64,000 nt of DNA, taken from positions 2,882,005-2,946,004 of the forward strand of contig JBCFYV010000012.1 in assembly GCA_039000515.1 (NCBI GenBank), read 5' to 3'. Below the pieces are notes generated by a model. It did no database searches. It was not told the origin of the DNA and was given only the letters and a program-made list of their open reading frames with translations. Below, piece by piece: positions 59,455 to 64,000 of this stretch. Made by a program: the position numbers and the translations under genes. Positions within the stretch are counted from its first letter, which is position 1. Each line of letters begins with the position of its first letter. The stretch comes from Timema cristinae (lineage: Eukaryota; Arthropoda; Insecta; Phasmatodea; Timematidae).

Positions 59455-60060
59455 CATATTATACTATTATAAAGCCACATGGCTGACTCACTCACTGACA
59501 TTAATGTTTACTCACTTCCAGATGAGCTAGAAACATGAAATTTAGCAAACTTATAGCTTCTAACCTGTAACCGACGGAAAAATTCCCAAAAGTTTAATAC
59601 TTAATTTTTAACCCCCCAAAAAAGTTCAAAATGTCGGAGCAACTTTAAAGTTGGTGCGGACCTTTCTTTGGAGGTCTCTCGGGGCTAAACGGCAAGACCT
59701 ATCCAAAAACGGCTCTGGAATTACATTAGCTTACATCCACTTGCAAAGAAAACTCACTGCAAAACGAGCAAAGCGAGTATATTATATAAACATAGTGAAA
59801 TCCAGATAATCCGGATGGCTAATAGGACGCACAACCAAAATAGTGGCTCATGGTGGGTCCAAGACCTAGAGTATCTCCCCTTTATACCCCTAAACAAGTT
59901 TTATAAAATATGTAATAAAGAAAATTCTGAATCTTTTAGTGGTAGAAGTAATATTTTAAGGAAGGCCTACATGCTAACAGCTAACTTATCAGATCCATTA
60001 GTTCAGAGTAGAGCAGAACAGTTAGTTAAAAATAATTGAACAGCTTATGTTTAGTAATGT
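59455..60060. other. Unrecognised stretch with a 74-codon ORF
   Basis: The start resembles an interspersed repeat (CACATGGCTGACTCACTCAC). The plus-strand frame 59815-60039 opens MANRTHNQNSGSWWVQDLEYL and ends in SDPLVQSRAEQLVKNN. Its composition is less biased than the usual chance frames. I do not recognise a domain. It might be a transposon fragment. Confidence 0.25.
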
Positions 60061-60868
60061 ATCCTAAGCCGATACGATTTAAATACAAGATATTCCATTA
60101 TTTTCGACTGGACGGTCCTGATCTGGTTAGAAAAAGTGGGTGACAAGAACACCATCTGTAAATTAATTTAATAGACACGAGTGCTATCTTTTATAAAATG
60201 ACGGTGTAGCCACACGCACATAAGTATATGCTGTACAACAGTAGGGTACTACAAATTAACGGCTTAGTTCAGCCGGTAACGCTTCTTATTTCTGAGCTAT
60301 GGGTACCAGTTTTTATTCCAGACATGGTCAAAACAATTATTATCAAGGGTGCTCATGTTTACAGCTATCGGGTTTTGTGAATGCTTTAAAATTTAGTGTA
60401 GTTTGTAATTTGTGTGCAGATATAATGAATTTTTCAGAAAGTGCACATTAAACATCTTTAATAAAAAAACAAATTAATAAAATATAACTTAAGTGGATGT
60501 TTGCCTGTTCACTGTGCTGTGTGTCGAGTTTAGTTATTGGCTACAAGCTATGAGGGCACTCGAGCCTGCTCTCAAGTCCAGAAGATATCAAGTGTCAACT
60601 TTACAGCACCTAACATGACAGCTGGGAAAATAATTAATTATGTTTAACATAATATTGTCAACATATATCAAAATACCTGCTCTGACTTATATTCAGATCA
60701 ACTTCCACAATAACGATTTGTTCTGATTTGTATTATTATTCAACCCCATCTTACTAAAGCCCAATTTTCATAAGAAGATACTTTTTTCTGACAGTTTACT
60801 TTCACATGTTCATACTTCAAGTATCTGCCACTTTTGATAGATATTACCAATTCTTATAAAACAACACT

Positions 60869-60923
60869 GATAAAATTTTACTTTATTAATATAAAGTATA
60901 TTAATATAAAGTAAAATTTTATC
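60869..60923. repeat. Near-perfect 25-bp inverted repeat
   Basis: GATAAAATTTTACTTTA is mirrored by TAAAGTAAAATTTTATC with a TATTAATATA-rich centre, so the strand can fold into a hairpin. Confidence 0.9.
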
Positions 60924-61229
60924 CACGCTGGTTTTGTTTTTATAAAAGGTCATTCCTATGAAAAATGAAGAGTAGAATGTATATTTATCACTAGAACTAT
61001 TGCTAACGGCCAATAACGCTCCCAAGAATGTCGCTATGTATAGTGACAGCAATGACTTGTAATTAATACAATCACATTCAATTTACTAGAGTTTTAAAAT
61101 TATATTGGGCTATAAAAGAGGGTTTTTACACCCATCATAGGCCCATCCCCCTTTCAGCCAGTTCTCCTTAGTGCCAAGGTGACAGCTTTAAGGTGGGGAT
61201 ATATCTAGCGCGAGGAAAGGGCAGTATTT

Positions 61230-61545
61230 TTTGTAGTTTTTATATCAAAACTTGTTTTGGTCAAAAATAAATCAAATATTGCTTCAGTAAAATTATAGAG
61301 TTTAATTTTCTTCACATGGTGACCACAATATATTTTGTTTTAATATGTGTCAAGTGTCTCATGGAATTTAATGACAACTTTTTCTCTTAATTTAAAAGGT
61401 TCATCAATTAATGCTGCTATTCTTATGAAAGATATTCAAGAACTGTTGATATCCCCATATGTAGAAAACTAAACTCTATGTTTATATTGAAGCAATATTT
61501 TATATAATTTGGCCAAAATACGTTTTTCTATAAAAACTGCAAAAA
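61230..61545. mobile_element. Fold-back MITE-like element, copy 2
   Basis: The left arm has TAGTTTTTATATCAAAAC and AATATTGCTTCAGTAAAA. The right arm is its imperfect reverse complement (TTGAAGCAATATTTTATA, TTTTCTATAAAAACTGC). It is similar to copy 1 at 23133-23425. The frame at 61509-61829 starts inside the right arm and is not called. Confidence 0.75.
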
Positions 61546-62490
61546 CACTGGCCTTTTCTCGCGTCCCCTACATCCCCGCCTTCAGACCGGCGTCTCAGTT
61601 CTCTCAGCAATGGCAGAACCCTTCCGTGTCGCTAATTCATTTTAACTACCGTGAGAAATTAATTTATTTCCATGAGTTGGAGTTTTTAAAAAATATTGCA
61701 AACGTTTATAAGTTCACGCACGTAAAATATAAAGTTGCCTCAATGTCTTTCTTCGGGATACACATTTCCATAATTGACGAAATAAATATTCTCCTTTCCC
61801 GCATGAGCCGCGCTTCGCATCCAATTTAAGAGTTGTAACTGTGATGGGGAACATAAGCTATAAATATGATTGTTATGTTTCAATTATCCTCCCCCCTCCC
61901 CCGTGTGTTATAAAAGGACAGACAGTTGTTTATTCAGTGGGGAGTCAAGGATGATATATACAAACAGCCGCGAAGGTTTCGACCTCCGAGGTTGTTTCCA
62001 TAACTGGTTGCACCGGCGAAATATTCGCGATGGTCGTTTAATATTAAGGAGCGTGGAATTAGCATAACTCGCACCGCTTCATTTCACAGCGCTCGCTACC
62101 AACAATCGGCGAAACCGGCAGAGAATATATATAGTGACGGTGATTTATTAGATAACGTGACAGTTGGAACTGTATCTTTCACCAAAGTTAAAAATGATTT
62201 GAATTAGAATAAAATTATTCAAACTTGTTGTTTTGCAAAGATGTGCTACAACAAATAGTCAAATATATTAAATTAATAAACATATTTTGTTTGAAATAAT
62301 AAAATTTTGAGAGTCAAAGTCGTTTAGTAGACAAAATGTTGAGTATAATTAGATGAGGTAAAATACAGTAAGATGTTAAATTGTGTAATTAATAGACATC
62401 TTGAGCTAATAATGAGAATATAAACTGAATTATAAGAATAAAAGATTATTAAATAAATTATAAAGTTAAAATTATTAATATAAATATATA
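61546..62490. other. Non-coding stretch
   Basis: I recognise no gene. Open frames at 61509-61829 and 61870-62067 have no visible domain. Confidence 0.45.
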
Positions 62491-62494
62491 TGAT

Positions 62495-62516
62495 ATATAT
62501 ATATATATATATATAT
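62495..62516. repeat. (TA)n microsatellite
   Basis: It is a short alternating TA run. Confidence 0.9.
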
Positions 62517-62729
62517 ACACTTTCATGCTTGTCCAAATCACAGAGTTTGTATATGAAAGCCCAGACGTTTAGAAAGTTCTGACGTTTTGTGATTTTTCTG
62601 CAAATCTACAGTACAATATATTTTTTGAGATACCTCAACCAGACTAGGACAGGAACAACATCTAGTCCCCGGCCATTAATTTATCACTCTGAAAGGGTAA
62701 ACTGACATTTCACCAATGATAAGCTTTTC

Positions 62730-62812
62730 GGCCATCCCGGGAATCGAGCCTGGGACCTTTAACTCAGTAGAAAGAGGCTCTACCAACCGAGCGGTGTCGG
62801 ATAGCATTATTA
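62730..62812 (-). repeat. tRNA-like SINE head
   Basis: The minus strand reads GCTCGGTTGGTAGAGC (D-arm-like), then AGGCTCGATTCCCGGG (T-arm-like). The acceptor ends do not pair well, so it is a tRNA-derived repeat rather than a tRNA gene. Confidence 0.6.
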
Positions 62813-62889
62813 TGAGATATTTAACGTGCCCTTTCTGAAAGGACTGATTAGGACTTTATCAGCACACGGCTTATAAAATTAATTGCATC

Positions 62890-63125
62890 TAATCGGTGGT
62901 CTAGCGCACTACTCTCGTGTTAGACTAGACTCCCGAAGATGGGGAGATAGGGGCTTGATTCCAGTCGAGTGCAATGAGTTTTTTTTTCCTAAATAGTTTT
63001 TCATTCTTCTTCCACGCAAATGTAGGTGCTCTTCCTCTCAATTAAGTCTTCCTAATTCCTAAAAACATCAGCGTAATTAGTTCATAGGCTTATAACCCGA
63101 ATGGGTAGTAAGACGTTGTGCTAAT
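62890..63125 (+). repeat. SINE family A copy
   Basis: The head has GGTGGTCTAGCGCACTACTC, then GGGGAGATAGGGGCTTGATT. The body contains CCACGCAAATGTAGG. The tail is TATAACCCGAATGGGTAG, with (AAT)n after it. Confidence 0.85.
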
Positions 63126-63379
63126 AAACAATAATAATAATAATAACAGACACATTGTTAGCACTGCTGGAAACGAACTAGAGTCCCCTAGACTAAGGAC
63201 CTTCTAAATATATGCTAACCCACGCTAATGGTTATTAATGAGAATGGACAATATTATCGTTGTTACAGTTCAGTGGTCTTGTTCACGGAACACTGAACGT
63301 GCAAGTTGGCGACACTACGGGAATCTCGGACATGTGCATTCCCCAAGAGATTTCTCTCATTTGAAGAGGAAATGCGTGC

Positions 63380-63426
63380 GTCATCTATTTGAACACAAAT
63401 TGAACGTTAGTGTTCAAATAGATGAC
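63380..63426. repeat. Perfect 17-bp inverted repeat
   Basis: GTCATCTATTTGAACAC (63380-63396) and its exact reverse complement (63410-63426) flank a 13-base loop. Confidence 0.95.
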
Positions 63427-63854
63427 AAGATTCTTAATACTTACTCAACTCTTTGATTGAAAATCATTACATTATCTGGAGTGTAAATATATTAAAGCTT
63501 TCGAACATTGTTATCTAATTTATTTTTAAAAATTAATTTAGAATAAAACTACATAATTATTTAACACTAACATCACATACATAATTTTGCGGCACACCTA
63601 GTGAGTTTTTCAGCACACTGATGTGCCACGGCACACCCTCTGAGATCCACTGATTTATAGGCTCACCCATTAAAACTTAGCAGTTCAAAGACATTATTTA
63701 TTTTCCTATCGCATATAAATTGTAATTTGTTTAATGGGGTAGGGGAGAGGGTTAACAATTAGTAAAACCACCGTTAGTACAACCGGAACAACGGAGTTGA
63801 TAAACTTTATATTATGTCGGCGCTCCCACCGATACGGTGATCAGTACTCTTCTT

Positions 63855-64000
63855 CTTAGCACCGTGTCTTACTACCCGTCCGGGTTTTACTCTTAAGTAC
63901 TAATTACCATAATGAGTTAGGAATTTGGAATGGTTAAATATAGAGGAAGTGCACCCGCACTCACGTGGAGGGAGGGTGGAAAAACCATTTAGGACCCCCG
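63855..64000 (-). repeat. SINE family A copy, cut by the window end
   Basis: It reads GTGTCTTACTACCCGTCCGG at the tail and continues into CACCCGCACTCACGTGGAGG and AAAACCATTTAGGA. The tRNA-like head would lie beyond 64000. Confidence 0.85.

Noticed and set aside
61509..61829. 106-codon ORF
   Set aside because: It begins inside the right arm of a fold-back element and has no recognisable domain or splice context.

Overview
This is nuclear DNA of an invertebrate animal. The evidence is AT-rich, gene-poor sequence, many tRNA-derived SINE copies with (AAT)n/(ATT)n tails, satellites, fold-back MITEs, a degraded LINE, intron-type splice signals, and one large Polinton/Maverick element (an endogenous virus-like DNA transposon). 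I cannot name the species. The arthropod-like look of the Polinton proteins is only suggestive.

Layout. Positions 1-16.7 kb are AT-rich, have no convincing gene, and look like poorly polished long-read consensus. A stretch of about 6 kb (1163-7185) is a noisy, homopolymer-inflated direct copy of 52672-57392. A 39-bp minisatellite (16.7-17.96 kb) and a 67-bp satellite (21.6-22.8 kb) follow, mixed with SINE copies and a fold-back MITE.

Positions 25528-42639 are a 17.1-kb Polinton with near-identical terminal inverted repeats (about 415-490 bp). It sits inside a SINE copy whose two halves and 15-bp target duplication are still visible. The Polinton shows its own 6-bp target duplication, with one mismatch. 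Leftward from a divergent promoter near 30.3 kb run the packaging ATPase, a fibre-like protein, a DUF8207-like protein, the retroviral-type integrase with chromodomain, and an acidic protein. Rightward run a phospholipase A2-like/hydrophobic protein, the adenain-like protease, the penton-like minor capsid protein, the major capsid protein and a small basic protein. Leftward from the right end run a small TATA-driven protein with a splice donor, then the protein-primed DNA polymerase B. These cover replication (PolB), integration (integrase), capsid formation and maturation (major and minor capsid, protease), packaging (ATPase), and possibly host attachment or membrane breach (fibre, PLA2). Only the major capsid, the acidic ORF and the small right-hand ORF have open frames. 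The others carry frameshifts or in-frame stops, and PolB motif C has an Asp-to-Asn change. The copy therefore looks dead, although some single-base indels could be assembly errors.

Positions 42.6-64 kb hold a small inverted array of tRNA-like SINE units, more SINEs, a LINE reverse-transcriptase tail fragment, and the clean copy of the long repeat. They also hold the only host-gene signals: a candidate TATA promoter near 45.07 kb, a well-formed signal-peptide exon at 50279-50382, and a phase-compatible candidate last exon near 59 kb. The host gene model is speculative.
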